This document shows positions 11,351-22,087 of a DNA stretch of 64,000 bases, in pieces (position 1 is the first letter of the stretch; each line of letters begins with the position of its first letter). The notes under the pieces were generated by a model. The model ran no database searches. It was not told the origin of the DNA and was given only the letters and a program-made list of their open reading frames with translations. Source of the stretch: Galeopsis tetrahit (taxonomy: Eukaryota > Streptophyta > Magnoliopsida > Lamiales > Lamiaceae); NCBI GenBank assembly GCA_963675135.1, contig OY776124.1, positions 20,334,066 through 20,398,065 of the forward strand. Reading direction: 5' to 3'. The position numbers and the translations under genes are program-made.

Positions 11351-11917
11351 GAGAGTTGCTAGGGACAGGGTTTGTCGACGAGTTAATCATGTTCTCCGCT
11401 ACCGTACCCCTTACTCCCCCTAGCTTTAGAGGCTGTCGTGAATAGTAACTTTAGGAATTTTTCCTAGGTATTCTCTGTTCGAGCATGTATGAATTGGTGT
11501 GAATTTCTCTATCTTGCCATGTCTCTATCATGATATATTTCAGTTTCCAAAACATATTCATTATTTCAGCACTCATCATGCAGGCCTTCAACAGTTATCT
11601 TAACATGATATTAACATATGAGAAACATTTCATCATAAAATTAGCGCATAAGAGTTATCTCATCACAATATTAACATGCATTTAGGGAAATTGCTGAAAT
11701 TTTATCAAAACCGATGCTCCATTGATCGAAAACGTTTATCAACATAGGCAAATAAGGGGAACCTATGCCGGCCTCATTAAAAACCTCTCCGTGGTAAAAC
11801 TCCAAAGAGAAACCCACGTAGAGGGAAAAAGAGTGCCGGTGAAGCAATTATTCGAATAAGAAGTAAATGTTCGAAATTGTTCATAAAGAAAAAGGAAGTA
11901 GGGGAATAACACCTTCC
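11351..11917. other. Untranslated Tat interior between minisatellite and integrase end (unit 1)
   Basis: This is non-coding element sequence between two convergent transcription units. It is nearly identical to 35,930-36,496. No further structure is evident. Confidence 0.6.
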
Positions 11918-13553
11918 TCAAACATAAAATCTCTTCAAGTGACACACGTTCCATGGCCTTAGTATCTCGTTCCCTGTCATGTCTTGGAGCTTGTATGCTC
12001 CGCCTTTTAGTACTTGTATTACCCTGTATGGACCTTCCCAGTTGGGTTCTAGCTTTCCTGTGTTTTTCAAAGCATCTGCTCTCCGAAGGACTAAGTCTCC
12101 CACTTTAAAGCAGCGAGGGATTACTCTGCGATCATAGGCTGCTTTGATCCGACTCTTGTACCTTTCTGCTTTTAATCTCACCATCTCTCTTTCTTCATCT
12201 ATCTGATCCAGCGCTTCCCTCATCAATTCTTCATTTCTTTTTTCTTCAAAATAGGTGATCCGATGCGATTTGAGTCTAGCTTCAGGGGGTATCACTGCTG
12301 CTGCTCCATATACTAGGTAGAAGAGAGATTCGCCTGTAGCTGTTTTAGGGCTGGTTCTATAAGACCAGAGGACATTGTCTAACTCCTTCACCCATTTTCC
12401 TCCTACTTCTTCCAATCGCGTCCGAATACCATCCACTAGGATTCTGTTTGTAACCTCCACCTGCCCATTAGCTTGTGGATGAGCTACTGAAGTAAACCTC
12501 TGTACGATACTCCACCTTTCGCACCACTTCCTTACTTTCTCTCCATTGAACTGCGTTCCATTGTCGGAAACCAAGATCCTAGGTATTCCAAACCTGCAAC
12601 AAATATGTCTAGCAAGGAAAAGAATTACATTATCTTCTTCAATTTTGGCCAAAGGCACAGCCTCTACCCATTTACTAAAATAATCCACAGCTACGATCAG
12701 AAATTTCCTCCCTCCTGGTGCCAAGGGGAAGGGTCCCACCAGATCAATTCCCCATTTGGCGAAGGGACAGGGCGAGTACATAGCCCCCATTTCTTCTGCA
12801 GGTATTCGTATCAGGGGTCCATTCTTCTGACACTTCTCGCATTTCTTCGCATACTCTCTAGCATCTCTGATTATGTTGGGCCAGTAAAATCCTGCCCTAA
12901 ATACCTTCTTCACCATGGTCTGGTACCCTTCATGGCTGGATGCGCAGCCTTCATGGATGTCTTTGATCACTAGCTCTACTTCTCTTCTCGAAAGACATTT
13001 CAAATATGGTTGAGCGAATGACCTCTTGTACAATTGACCTCCTAGGATGCAATACTTCCTTCTCCAAGCCTTTGCTTCTCTTGACATTGGGGCTGCTGGA
13101 TCCCTGTTCAATTCTTCCCATATTTCTTTCCTCCAATCATCCCCTGCTGTTATTTCTCCGATCAAGGTTTCCGTAGCTACTTGATCTGCCACCAACAGGG
13201 TTATCTTTCCGTCTCCCTCGAATTCAGTGGAACTAGCTAGTTTAGACAATCCATCTGCTTTCATATTCTCTTCTCTTGGTACCTGTATCACTTCAAAAGT
13301 ATGGAATTTATCTTTTAACTTCTTTACCTCCTCTAAGTAGGTGATCATTCTCTCATCCTTGGCGAGGTACTCCCCCATGACCTGCTGTACTATCAGCTGT
13401 GAATCGGAGTATAGGGTGACCTTCTGTGCTCCCAACTCTGCAGCCATGCTCGCTCCTCTAATCAGGGCCTCATACTCTGCACCATTGTTTGAGGTTGAAA
13501 ACCGGAATTTGACAGCCACCTGCAGTTCTTGACCCTCAGGGTCGATCAATAAT

Positions 13554-14655
13554 CACTACAAAATTTGGCTCAGATCGCAAGGGAAATTATCGAGGGAAAT
13601 AAATCCCTTACAAATGGCGAGAGATTTGCCTAGGGATTGAATGGGCAAGAGAAAATACCTAGGGAATAAAAAATTCTTGCTAAATGTCAAGGGAAACTAA
13701 ATCCCTTGCCATTCCCGAGAATATTGGCAAGGGAATTTAAATTTGAAAATTTCTGAGGGAGTGGGCCCTTGCAAAGTTTGATACGTCAATTAAAATTCTG
13801 GAGGGTTAGTGGGCCCTCGGTAAAACCCTCGGAGAATGTAATATATAATTGAGTGAATGAAATATATAATTAATATTTAATATTTTAAAGTATACGAAAT
13901 AAGATAAAATATTTATAATATATGTATTGAAAAAATATAAAATGTATGTTTGTTACCAATTATCAAATAAGTAATCAAGTGTAAATTAAATAAATTAAAG
14001 AAGAAAAAATTGGAAATATAACACATATATACATTAATTGCATTCAAAACATAATTATAGATAAAAAGATATTTTATAATATTTGTATTGAAAAAAATTA
14101 AAATGTAGGTGTGTTATCAATTATAAAATAAGAAATCAAATTTAAATTAAATAAATTAAAGAAGAAAAAACTGGAAATATAACACTTATATTAATTGCAT
14201 TTAAAATATAATGAAAATAGCTCCTAGCCCAACGGCAAAAGGAGAACTCATAAACACCGAAATTGTGGAGGTCGCGAGTTCAATTCCTATCCTATGCATG
14301 CAGCCATATATATAGTGGTTGAGGGGTTGGGGTTAATGGCCGAAATTATGGGGGTAATTAAATTGAGGGATGACCGAAATTGTGATATTTTTTTAATTAT
14401 TTTTTTATTCACTAATTTCCCTTTCTATTTCTAAGGGATTTATCCCTTGCTATTTTCAAGGGAAATTTTCTCTTGCTATTGTCTAGGGAAATATACACTT
14501 GCTATTTCCAAGGGATTTTCATATTCCCTTGCTACTAAATTACCGAGGAACATTTTGTCGAGGGAAGTGGGCCCTTCCTAATTCCCTTGCTAAATGTATT
14601 GACAAGCGTTTTTCCCTCTCTAAATCCCTTGCTATTGGGAGTGAATTTTGTAGTG
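13554..14655. mobile_element. Non-autonomous CACTA element inserted in Tat pol
   Basis: The ends are CACTACAAAATT and AATTTTGTAGTG (perfect 12-bp TIR), flanked by the 3-bp duplication AAT (13,551-13,553 and 14,656-14,658). Unit 2 shows the empty site at the same codon. Subterminal regions on both sides carry many copies of AAGGGAAAT and ATTTCCCTTG type motifs. The middle is AT-rich with no transposase, so it depends on an autonomous relative. Length is 1,102 bp. Confidence 0.93.
14216..14345 (+). repeat. tRNA-derived SINE-like sequence within the CACTA element
   Basis: TAGCCCAACGG resembles an RNA polymerase III A box. GCGAGTTCAATTCC, about 40 bp downstream, resembles a B box. No cloverleaf with matching acceptor arms is seen, so this is not a functional tRNA gene. 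Target duplications were not found. Confidence 0.4.
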
Positions 14656-17066
14656 AATATCCCTGCTCCACATCCCAAGGCGGATGCTGAGCCATCCACA
14701 TATACCTTCCATCCTTGTTCTTCTTCCACTCTGGTAGACCTTTGAATAAAATCTGCTAGGGCTTGAGCCTTGATGGCTCTCCTTGGTTCATAATCTATAT
14801 CATACTCCTGTAATTCCACTGCCCATCTGACCATTCTCCCTGACAAATCTGCTCTCCCTAATGTCTGTTTCAAAGGGAAATTAGTTCGCACCATAACTTT
14901 ATAGGAGAGGAAGTAGGGGCGTAATCGCCTAGCCGTTACCACCACCGCCAGGGCTGCCTTCTCTACCTCTGAGTACCTCATTTCCGCTCCTTGGATGACC
15001 TTGCTCACATAATATATGGGTTGCTGTGCAGAACCTTCCTCTTTCATCAGGGCGGTGCTCAGGGAGTGTTCCCCTACCGAAAGATATAAGAGCAATACAT
15101 CTCCCTGAGAGGGCTTTGTCAGCTTCGGAAGCTGTTCAAGGTGCAGCTTGAGTTCCTCGAAAGCTTTCTGACACTGGTCGTCCCATTCGAACTTCGACCC
15201 CTTCCTTAAAGTTCTGAAGAAGTGGTGGCTCTTTTCTGCTGACCTTGATATGAACCTACTAAGAGCTGCGATCCTACCATTCAGGGTTTGCAATTCCTTC
15301 AAATTCCGAGGGGGTTGCATGTCGAGCACCGCCTTCACTTTAGCAGGGTTCACTTCTATCCCTCTCTGAGTCACCATATATCCCAGAAATTTCCCTGACC
15401 CTACTCCAAAAGAACATTTAGCAGGGTTTAATTTAATACCATTCTCTCGGATTACCTGAAATATCTCCTTCAAGTCGTCAATATGTCCTTCTGCCTTGAC
15501 ACTTTTAGCCAGCATATCATCCACGTAAACCTCCATGTTCCTGCCTATCTGCCCTCGGAACACCGAGTCTACCATTCTTTGATAGGTGGCTCCTGCATTT
15601 ATCAGTCCAAAAGGCATACGTACATAACCGAAAGTACCACATGTCGCTATAAAGCATACCTTTGGTATATCGAGGGGGTTCAACTGGATTTGATGATACC
15701 CTTGATAAGCATCCATCATGCTGAGTAATTCAAACCCGGACGTGGCATCCACCAGCTGATCAATCCTAGGAAGTGGATAGTGGTCCTTAGGGCACGCCTT
15801 GTTCAAGTCCCTGAAGTCAATGCACATCCTCCATTTGCCGGCTCCCTTAGACACCAGTACTGCATTCGAGAGCCACTCAGGGAACTGCACTCTCTTCACG
15901 TGCCCTGCGTTCAACAATTTATCGATCTCCTCCATAACAATGAGGTTCTTCTCTTTACCGAAGTTCCTCAACTTCTGCTTCACGGGCCTGGCTTTGGGAT
16001 CCACATTCAGATGGTGTACGGCTATTTCTGGAGGGATACCCGTCATATCCGTCGCTGTGAATGCAAAGATGTCTGCATTTTGCTGGAGGGCAAGTATCAT
16101 CTTTCCCTGGAGCTCAGGGTTCATATTCATACCTATCCTGGTTGTAAATCCCTCCTTTCCTGGGTAGAGCTCGATGCTCATTAGCTCCTCGTCTGCTTTA
16201 ACTTTGGGTTGCTCTTGTACTAGCTCACCCACTTTCTGCCTCTTCAACTCAGGGTCTTCGCCCTTAAATCTCTCCATTCCCTGGAACATGGCCATGTCTG
16301 CTATCTTGACCGATTCCACATAACACTTCCTTGCCTGATACTGATCGCCACATATCTCTCCCACACCCCCTAAGGCAGGGAACTTCATCTTCATATGGAA
16401 AGTGGAGATCACTGCCTGAAAAATATTCAAGTTTGGCCTTCCCATTACTACATTATAGGAAGATGGGACATCTACAATCAGGAATTCTATTACTTGCACA
16501 CGACGGTTAGGGGCAACTCCTAACCCTACTTGTAGCAACACTGAACCAAGGGGTTGAATAGCTCCCCCTGAGAATCCATAAAGAGCGGTCTCCACCGGTC
16601 TGAGCTTTATATTCAGGTCCATCTTCTTAAAGCACTCCAAAAACATAATATCGGCAGAGCTTCCCGTGTCTACAAAAATTCTCGCTACATCGTATCCTGC
16701 TATATCCGTGGTAATGACCAATGCGTCATTATGAATTTCTCTAGGTTCCCCAGCGTCTTCTGGCCCAAAACGGATGTCTGGGCCCTCTGCCATCTTTCCC
16801 ACCTCATGATGCTCTATATTCCTCTCATTCTTCAACGACCGAACGCTCTGCTTCCTCTGCCTAAAGGAATCCCCATCGGCAGGGCCTCCCATAATCATAT
16901 GAATAGTTCCTCTCTTCTGGGGAGGGGGTGGTGGCTCCTCATTGCCCTTTCTTTGATCTCTTCTATCATCTTCCTGTTTCCCCTCGGGATCCTTTCGCTT
17001 TTGACCCCTGGGTCCTTGTCTATCTCTGAAAATAAACTCTTTCAGGTGGCCTGCCTGAATCATCCT

Positions 17067-18659
17067 TTATATCTCATCCTTCAGATGCCAACATTGGTTG
17101 GTATCGTGGCCATAATCGTTATGGAACCTGCAAAATTTGTTTGACTTAGGGTTTTGGGGACCTCTGCTCCTTGAGTAGGGGAATTTCATATCTGGATGGT
17201 CCCCTGCCACTTCCAGGACTTCGGCTGGCTCCATCCTCAATGGGGTGTATCTCTTCGCCCCCCTCCTTGGATTCCAGGGTGCGACTTCCTCTCTTCTTAC
17301 GCTTTCTAGCCTCCTGGAGCTTCGATGTCTCTCCGGACTTGGCCTCCTAAACGGAATCTCTTTCCTCCTTTCTCCATTACTCACTACGGCCCTGGTCTCT
17401 GATCGCTTAGCTTTCCTTACCTCTTCCAGGGTAAGGTATTTCTCTGCTCTCCTCAACAATTCATCAAAGGTCCGAACTGGTTTCTTGGCTAGAGATGTGA
17501 ATAGATCCCCATCTCTTAGCCCGTTGGTGAGGGCGTTAATTTTGACCTCTGAGGAGGCTGTAGGTACTTCGAGAGCTGCCTGGTTGAATCTTTTCAAGAA
17601 AGCCCGAAGACTCTCATTCTCCCCTTGTCGCATGTTAAACAAGGTGAGGGTGGCCCTAGGCTGCCTCCTAGCGCTGGCAAATTGGTGCAGGAATAGTTCG
17701 CTGAACTCCGACCATGAATGGATAGTATCTGGCCCTAAATGGGTGAACCATTGCTGCGCTGCCTTAGATAGGGTAGTCAGAAATACCCTGCATTTGACGC
17801 CCTCTCCGTATCGATGCAATAGGGCGGCATTCTCGAACCTCATCAAATGCTCGTACGGGTCCGTGGTTCCATCATATTCGAAATTTAAAGATTTAAAATT
17901 AGGAGGCAGTTCATCTTGTAAAATAATGGATGAAAATTGATAACCAGTAACGTAAGAAGGTTTACTTACGTTATCAATCATATGCTTCTGCATGTCTTTC
18001 ATCTCCTTCCGCAAGGCTTGTATCTGATCGCTGACAGCTCCCCGATACGTGTCGTCCGTGCTTTCTCCCATCCCTGTTTCCAGGGTGGTATCCCCAAGGA
18101 TCCTCTCTGTATCCCTCCGAGGAGGTCTTTCCAAGATGCTTCTTTCCGCTTGAGAAGGTATTTTTTCTTCTAGGTTCTGAGGGGGATCCTCATTCCTGGA
18201 AGGGACTGGAACAGAATCGATGACTTGTTCTGGGAGATTTTGTCTTGTACCCTTACGGGTGATTGGAACAGGTTCGGGAGGGCGAAGTCCTCGAGTAGCG
18301 ATTATTCTTTCAACTGATTGTGCGATCATCTCATCTAATTGATCTCGAAAGACAGTCAAGAGTTCCGGTTGAGTGCTAGGGTTATCCCTATTGATCCCAC
18401 TCCTTGAAGCTCCTGAGGTGCCTGGTGCATCTCCCTCCAGAGTGGGAGGGGTATCCTCCGGTATATGATCTACGGGCTGTTTCCCTAGATTTCGGTTTGA
18501 GGGAAAACCTGGAGGAGGAATATCTTCTGGTGTATGGTCCACAGGTCGTTTCCCTAAATTTCGATTTGAGGGAAAACCTGGAGGAGGCGGAGGAAGAGGA
18601 GGAGGAGTGGAATCTCCTTTCTCCTTCGTCTGCTTCACTGGATCATGTCCTCCACCCAT
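17067..18659 (-). CDS. Tat gag gene (unit 1)
   Basis: An open 530-codon frame starts MGGGHDPVKQ. It has a proline-rich N-terminus containing a duplicated PPPGFPSNRNLGK block (near 18,485-18,600), absent from unit 2. It then has the retrotransposon capsid region (FEYDGTTDPYEHLMRFENA near residues 260-280) and a C-terminal zinc-knuckle-like motif CRFHNDYGHDTNQC. In unit 2 gag and pol are one frame; here a TAA follows ...LKDEI. The capsid itself could still be made. Divergence from unit 2 is much higher here than in the integrase region because unit 2 is a chimera. Confidence 0.85.
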   Translation of the reverse strand: MGGGHDPVKQTKEKGDSTPPPLPPPPPGFPSNRNLGKRPVDHTPEDIPPPGFPSNRNLGKQPVDHIPEDTPPTLEGDAPGTSGASRSGINRDNPSTQPELLTVFRDQLDEMIAQSVERIIATRGLRPPEPVPITRKGTRQNLPEQVIDSVPVPSRNEDPPQNLEEKIPSQAERSILERPPRRDTERILGDTTLETGMGESTDDTYRGAVSDQIQALRKEMKDMQKHMIDNVSKPSYVTGYQFSSIILQDELPPNFKSLNFEYDGTTDPYEHLMRFENAALLHRYGEGVKCRVFLTTLSKAAQQWFTHLGPDTIHSWSEFSELFLHQFASARRQPRATLTLFNMRQGENESLRAFLKRFNQAALEVPTASSEVKINALTNGLRDGDLFTSLAKKPVRTFDELLRRAEKYLTLEEVRKAKRSETRAVVSNGERRKEIPFRRPSPERHRSSRRLESVRREEVAPWNPRRGAKRYTPLRMEPAEVLEVAGDHPDMKFPYSRSRGPQNPKSNKFCRFHNDYGHDTNQCWHLKDEI

Positions 18660-18697
18660 TTAAGTACGGAACTTTTCTCACGCCTTAGCTTGAAATG

Positions 18698-18715
18698 TTC
18701 CCACAGACGGCGCCA
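18698..18715 (-). promoter_or_regulatory. Primer-binding site of unit 1 Tat element
   Basis: On the minus strand, two bases after the 5' LTR ends in ...CGCATCA, the sequence reads TGGCGCCGTCTGTGGGAA, the form of tRNA-primed binding site common in Tat/Athila-related gypsy elements. The exact primer tRNA was not checked. Confidence 0.75.
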
Positions 18716-18717
18716 GT

Positions 18718-19459
18718 TGATGCGTCGAAAAAGAACGCCTTCGGATGTTGATCGTTCCCTTGCGAGCAATATTAATCACGAGCCCAATCTCTCGTTTTAT
18801 CCTTGGCAATCTTCAAGTAAAACTCCTTGGAAATCCGAAAATAACCTGCAAAAGTACACCGGAGGGGGGCTCCGGCGTAGAAGCTCCGACGCTCAAGTCA
18901 GATTCGATAGTAGGCGAAATCAAAGAGGAATTCCCCTGTGTATCTAGGGAAATTCCGGCGAATGTAATGAAGTTTCTCTTCAAATTCAGTGTATGTTTAG
19001 TAAAAATGTATGTATATGTCAAAGAACGTAACCCAGAATATGAAAATAACCTTCTTTATATACCTGACCCCTCTCTGCGGAGAGGGGATGCCTTCTTCCC
19101 CCTATATTCTCGGTCCACTCCTGTAAATCCAGCCTCAAATCCCTAAGGACCCGGCTTCTCTCCCTGAAGACTTGGTTCTTTCAGCTTATCGGCCCCTATC
19201 TTCGTGGGTTTGAATTATTCATTTGACTTGGCTAAGAAAGGTGGACTGTTCGTTCCATATTTGGGCTGGATTCTTCCAGGCCCAAGGGCTATTAATTTCT
19301 CCAAATATGGGCCAAAGGCCCCATCACCCTGATCTCTCTAATTCCCCTACTTAGGCCCAGGGGTGTATTAATCCTGCTTCTTGGCCTAATCACCATTATC
19401 ATAATTTATCCCGTCTCCACGTGTCGACTTCTCCGAGAGCGACATATTTATCTACATCA
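18718..19459 (-). repeat. 5' LTR of unit 1 Tat element
   Basis: This 742-bp LTR starts TGATGCGTCG and ends ATCTACATCA. It differs at about two positions from the unit 2 left LTR (31,459-32,200), but strongly from the unit 2 right LTR. Confidence 0.93.
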
Positions 19460-19663
19460 AATACAAATTTCATAATATCAGAGCCACTTACGTCCACACG
19501 TCCTAAGTTCAAATTCCGCTAGCTGAGAGTGAATTCGAAGTTTTAGATGGGATAAAATTCTTTGGATAAAATTATCAAAATAAATAAACCAATGGCATTA
19601 CGTCAAAAAAAGAAAGAAAATTTGAATTATAAAAGTTGGAGTTTAATTTATTATACCAAATGA

Positions 19664-20675
19664 TCAGCGTTCACAATTATATGCGCAAGCACAGTAAGTT
19701 TTGTTTTTAGGTAATTGTCCACAAAAACTCCAAACATATAGATTTGCATACGTATCGATGCACGGTAGAACACATGATGTTGCAACATCTGGGTTGCATA
19801 CTGCTACTATATCTTTCTTACATTCCGTTCCACATACCAAACTACCTGAAATAATAATATTCAAACAAATTAATTAACCATTAATTATACGCAAAAACTT
19901 ATATGCAATATTGCATACATGCAATATGACTAATTAAGGTAATTAGGTCAAAATTCGTGGGTCAACGCGGGTCAACACGGGTCAAAGCGGGTCAACCTTA
20001 ATTAAAATACTTATTTTCACTCTAATAGTATTATTTTACTACATGACCAAAATTATGTTACTACAAGAACTAAATTTTGTCACTACAAGGTCAAAAGTGT
20101 ATTACTACAAGTCTAAAAATATTCTGGACACTTATTTTTTTGGGGCAAAATTACTAAAATAATTTTGACTTATTCCGCTGCTACATGACTAAAACAATGT
20201 TACTACAAGACCAAAATTTTATCACTACAAGGTTAAATGTGTATTACTACATGTTCAAAAATATTCTGGAGACTTTATTTTTTGGTGAATTTTTCAGAAT
20301 GTTTTGACATGTAGTATTAAATTTTTGGCCTTGTAGTGGTAATATTTTGGCCTTGTAGTAACAATATTTTGGTCATGTAGTAAACCACCTGTTTGCAACC
20401 CGCGAATTTTTTGGGCAACCCGGATCCAGGCTTATGACCCGCGAATTTTTTTAAATTGACTTAATTTGACTTTTAGACTTAGAGTTTTGACTTGCCTAAT
20501 TGGGATAGAATGCATGTATGCAATATTTCACATAAGACTAACCCTTAATTATATAGTCAATTAGTACATTTTTTTTTTATATTAATATGTTATGAAATAA
20601 ATTGATACCTGATGCAAGAGCTACCAACACAAACACGAACAAAACTGCAGATCTAGAGTGCAAATGTTTTTCCAT
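19664..20675 (-). CDS. Defensin-like secreted cysteine-rich peptide gene
   Basis: It has two exons on the minus strand: exon 1 at 20,609-20,675 (start MEKHLHSRS) and exon 2 at 19,664-19,845. The intron has GT and AG ends and splits a glycine codon after the first base. The product is 82 residues. Residues 1-22 form a hydrophobic signal peptide; the mature part has nine cysteines spaced 3, 7, 7, 3, 12, 9, 1 and 3, ending CACAYNCER. The CxxxC ... CxC order fits plant defensin-like peptides with one extra N-terminal cysteine, so it is probably secreted and disulfide-bonded. Function is unknown: antimicrobial or cell-signalling roles are typical for the class. The intron is 763 bp, against 83 bp in the plus-strand paralogue, because a TIR element lies inside. 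Unit 2 lacks this gene. Confidence 0.82.
19907..20527. mobile_element. TIR foldback element inside the DEFL intron
   Basis: A perfect 17-bp inverted repeat (AATATTGCATACATGCA and its complement) bounds 621 bp. Inside lie: a 10-bp tandem repeat GTCAACGCGG-type (19,961-19,997); two direct copies of a block of about 120 bp rich in TTACTACAAGACC-like words (about 20,020-20,280); and an inverted set of the same words at 20,310-20,385. The layout folds back on itself. No transposase is present. The shorter intron of the plus-strand paralogue supports a later insertion. Confidence 0.72.
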
Positions 20676-20759
20676 TGAATATTGATCGAGTCTTTTCACT
20701 TGATGATATATATTTTCACAATATCAATATGAATATATATATATATATGTATATGGAGA
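20676..20759 (-). promoter_or_regulatory. Promoter and 5' leader of the minus-strand DEFL gene
   Basis: Upstream of the start, the minus strand carries ATATTGATATTGTGAA and then CAAGTGAAAAGA, both nearly identical to the leader of the plus-strand gene (about 52,766-52,805). A TATATATA tract at about 20,733-20,748 sits where a TATA box is expected. The (TA)n tract is also the junction between repeat units. Confidence 0.55.
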
Positions 20760-21085
20760 GAGAGAGCTCTGATAATTAATTTAATTGATACGTGATGCAA
20801 GTTACTTTATAAATTTATTAACAGTGATCAACGTTTTGAATTGACGTTCAAGGAGAGATACATTACGCCGAGCTATATACATAGAGAATACAATATATGC
20901 TAAGTAATTACATTAATTGATGCTAGAAATCAGGAAAGCAGGTCAACTAATTACTAGAAGATGAGATGAATCTGAGGGTTTATGTCTAATACGCCCCCAC
21001 AAAATCGACGAACCATCAACTACAGAGATTTTGGAACGAAGATCTTGAAAACGAGTCTTGGCAAGTGGCTTCGTTAGTGATGTAG
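20760..21085 (-). mobile_element. Copia 3' remnant: RNase H end, purine tract, LTR piece (unit 2)
   Basis: On the minus strand from 21,085 the sequence reads as a copia RNase H C-terminus (SLTKPLAKTRFQDLRSKI). A GTGGGGGCG purine tract follows at about 20,992, then ATTAGACATAAACCC and further LTR-like sequence. It belongs to a different copia family from the element at 46-51 kb. It lies where exon 2 of the orphan DEFL gene should be. Confidence 0.65.
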
Positions 21086-21090
21086 ATATT

Positions 21091-21300
21091 GATGGGAATC
21101 AATATTAATAATATTTGATTAGATATTTATACTTTATGTTTAGGAAATTTGTTTTGATATAATTATTATATTTAGTATTTCTAAAAATATATTTCATATT
21201 ATAAATAGATGAAAAAAAAATATACTATAAAATAAAATCAAAACAAATGTGCTAAATATGAGCATAAATATATAATCAAATATTCATATTGATTCTCATC
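21091..21300. mobile_element. Short palindromic MITE (unit 2)
   Basis: The 210-bp sequence has imperfect inverted arms of about 55 bp: it begins GATGGGAATCAATATTA and ends with the complement of GATGAGAATCAATATGA. The internal spacer is AT-rich. No coding capacity is seen. Confidence 0.6.
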
Positions 21301-21387
21301 CATCTTACATTCCAATCCACAACAAATTAACCATTTATATAGTCATTACATTTTATATTAATATGTAATGAAATAATTAGTTGATAC

Positions 21388-21448
21388 CTGATGCAAGAGC
21401 TACCAAGACAACCACGAACAAAACTGCAGAGTGGAAATGTTTTTCCAT
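21388..21448 (-). pseudogene. Orphan signal-peptide exon of a DEFL gene (unit 2)
   Basis: Sixty-one bases encode MEKHFHSAVLFVVVLVALAS plus one split base and a GT donor, matching exon 1 of the intact minus-strand gene. The expected exon 2 downstream (leftward) is absent; a MITE and a copia remnant occupy that position. The upstream leader still resembles the intact genes. Transcription is possible, but the cysteine-rich part cannot be encoded. Confidence 0.82.
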
Positions 21449-21706
21449 TGAGAATACAATCTTTTAATGACTTGTTATATATTTTTACAATATTGATAAC
21501 AAACACTTTTAAATATCCGTTTTTTATGCAAGATCGAGAATTGACTCGATCGAATATTGTTTAATTCTTCACTTTTTGCAAGATCAATAAAAAATTTGTA
21601 CTCCTAAATAAAAATAATCATTACAATTTTCACCCTCACAATATATACATATTTACTTTATATGCCATTACTTTTGGACAATTACCCTTCAACCCTCTAA
21701 TAATTA

Positions 21707-22046
21707 CTCTCTCAATTCCACAATAACTTTCACACTTTCCTTTTTAGGACGTTTCACAATAACTTTCACACAAATGGAAATACTTTATAAACTCCACCCT
21801 CACAATATCCTTAATTTTACACAAATGTCATTACTTTTTCTCCACACATACACAAAAGTTAACTCATTTCTTTACTTTATACATAAAGTTTTACAAAATT
21901 ACCCCTCAAAACTCCACTCATTATTGCACTTTCTTAATATGTGTGCCCATCTACCTATGAAAATTAATATGGGACAGAGAGAGTACATTTTTTTCTTAAA
22001 CTTTGTGTCAAAAAAACCAACGCAAGTTTTTCAAAGGTTGAGGGAG
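21707..22046. mobile_element. Stowaway-type MITE (unit 2)
   Basis: The ends are CTCTCTCAA (CTCCCTCAA in unit 3) and TTGAGGGAG, flanked by TA on both sides. The interior is AT-rich. Short open frames inside are chance. Confidence 0.6.
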
Positions 22047-22087
22047 TAATATATGCATACATGATATGGTTGGGTACGAATCAACTA

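Larger units (their letters stand above)
11918..17063 (-). pseudogene. Tat pol gene, split by a CACTA insertion (unit 1)
   Basis: Read right to left, this covers protease (VDTGSSA near 16,675), reverse transcriptase (VYVDDML near 15,520), gypsy RNase H, a second RNase H (KVYVDGSA near 14,700) and integrase with its HHCC and DDE regions, ending ...HLKRFYV at 11,918. The CACTA element at 13,554-14,655 interrupts the second RNase H right after GCGAG, adding foreign codons and a stop. The frame is otherwise open, 14,659-17,063 and 11,918-13,550. A TAA at 17,064-17,066 separates it from gag, where unit 2 has GAG. Polyprotein expression is thus broken twice. Confidence 0.9.
8209..19459 (-). mobile_element. 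Ty3-gypsy Tat-lineage retrotransposon, damaged (unit 1)
   Basis: The element starts TGATGCGTCG and ends ATCTACATCA, flanked by the 5-bp target duplication AATAC (8,204-8,208 and 19,460-19,464). In element orientation (right to left) it holds: 5' LTR, primer-binding site, gag, pol with protease, reverse transcriptase, two RNase H domains and integrase, then a minisatellite, an antisense gene and the 3' LTR. Over the 466 bp that can be compared, the two LTRs differ at about two positions, so insertion was recent. Damage: a 1.27 kb deletion at 8,675, a stop between gag and pol, a CACTA insertion in pol, and several lesions in the antisense gene. The second RNase H domain places it in the Tat lineage. 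Confidence 0.9.
1..20736. repeat. Tandem segmental repeat, unit 1 (left end off-window)
   Basis: Bases 1-8,674 align almost base for base with about 23,248-31,924 in unit 2, with scattered substitutions and small indels. The Tat element that follows sits at the same insertion point in both units. Unit 1 alone keeps the stretch 19,460-20,736 with a complete defensin-like gene. It also has private events: an 11-bp duplication near 340-360, a 1.27 kb deletion at 8,675, and a CACTA insertion at 13,554. The right boundary is placed at the (TA)n tract near 20,735, where unit 2 material starts. Confidence 0.9.

Noticed and set aside
12605..12973. Plus-strand frames of 60-140 codons over the pol region (also 37,184-37,552 and 39,230-39,658)
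   Set aside because: They are antisense shadows of conserved pol codons, with no domain signature.
14216..14290. Candidate tRNA gene (also 63,229-63,300)
   Set aside because: A- and B-box-like words exist, but no complete cloverleaf or acceptor pairing; called SINE-like instead.
20985..21085. Possible exon of a host gene on the minus strand near the orphan DEFL exon
   Set aside because: The reading SLTKPLAKTRFQDLR and the adjacent purine tract are the C-terminus of copia RNase H.
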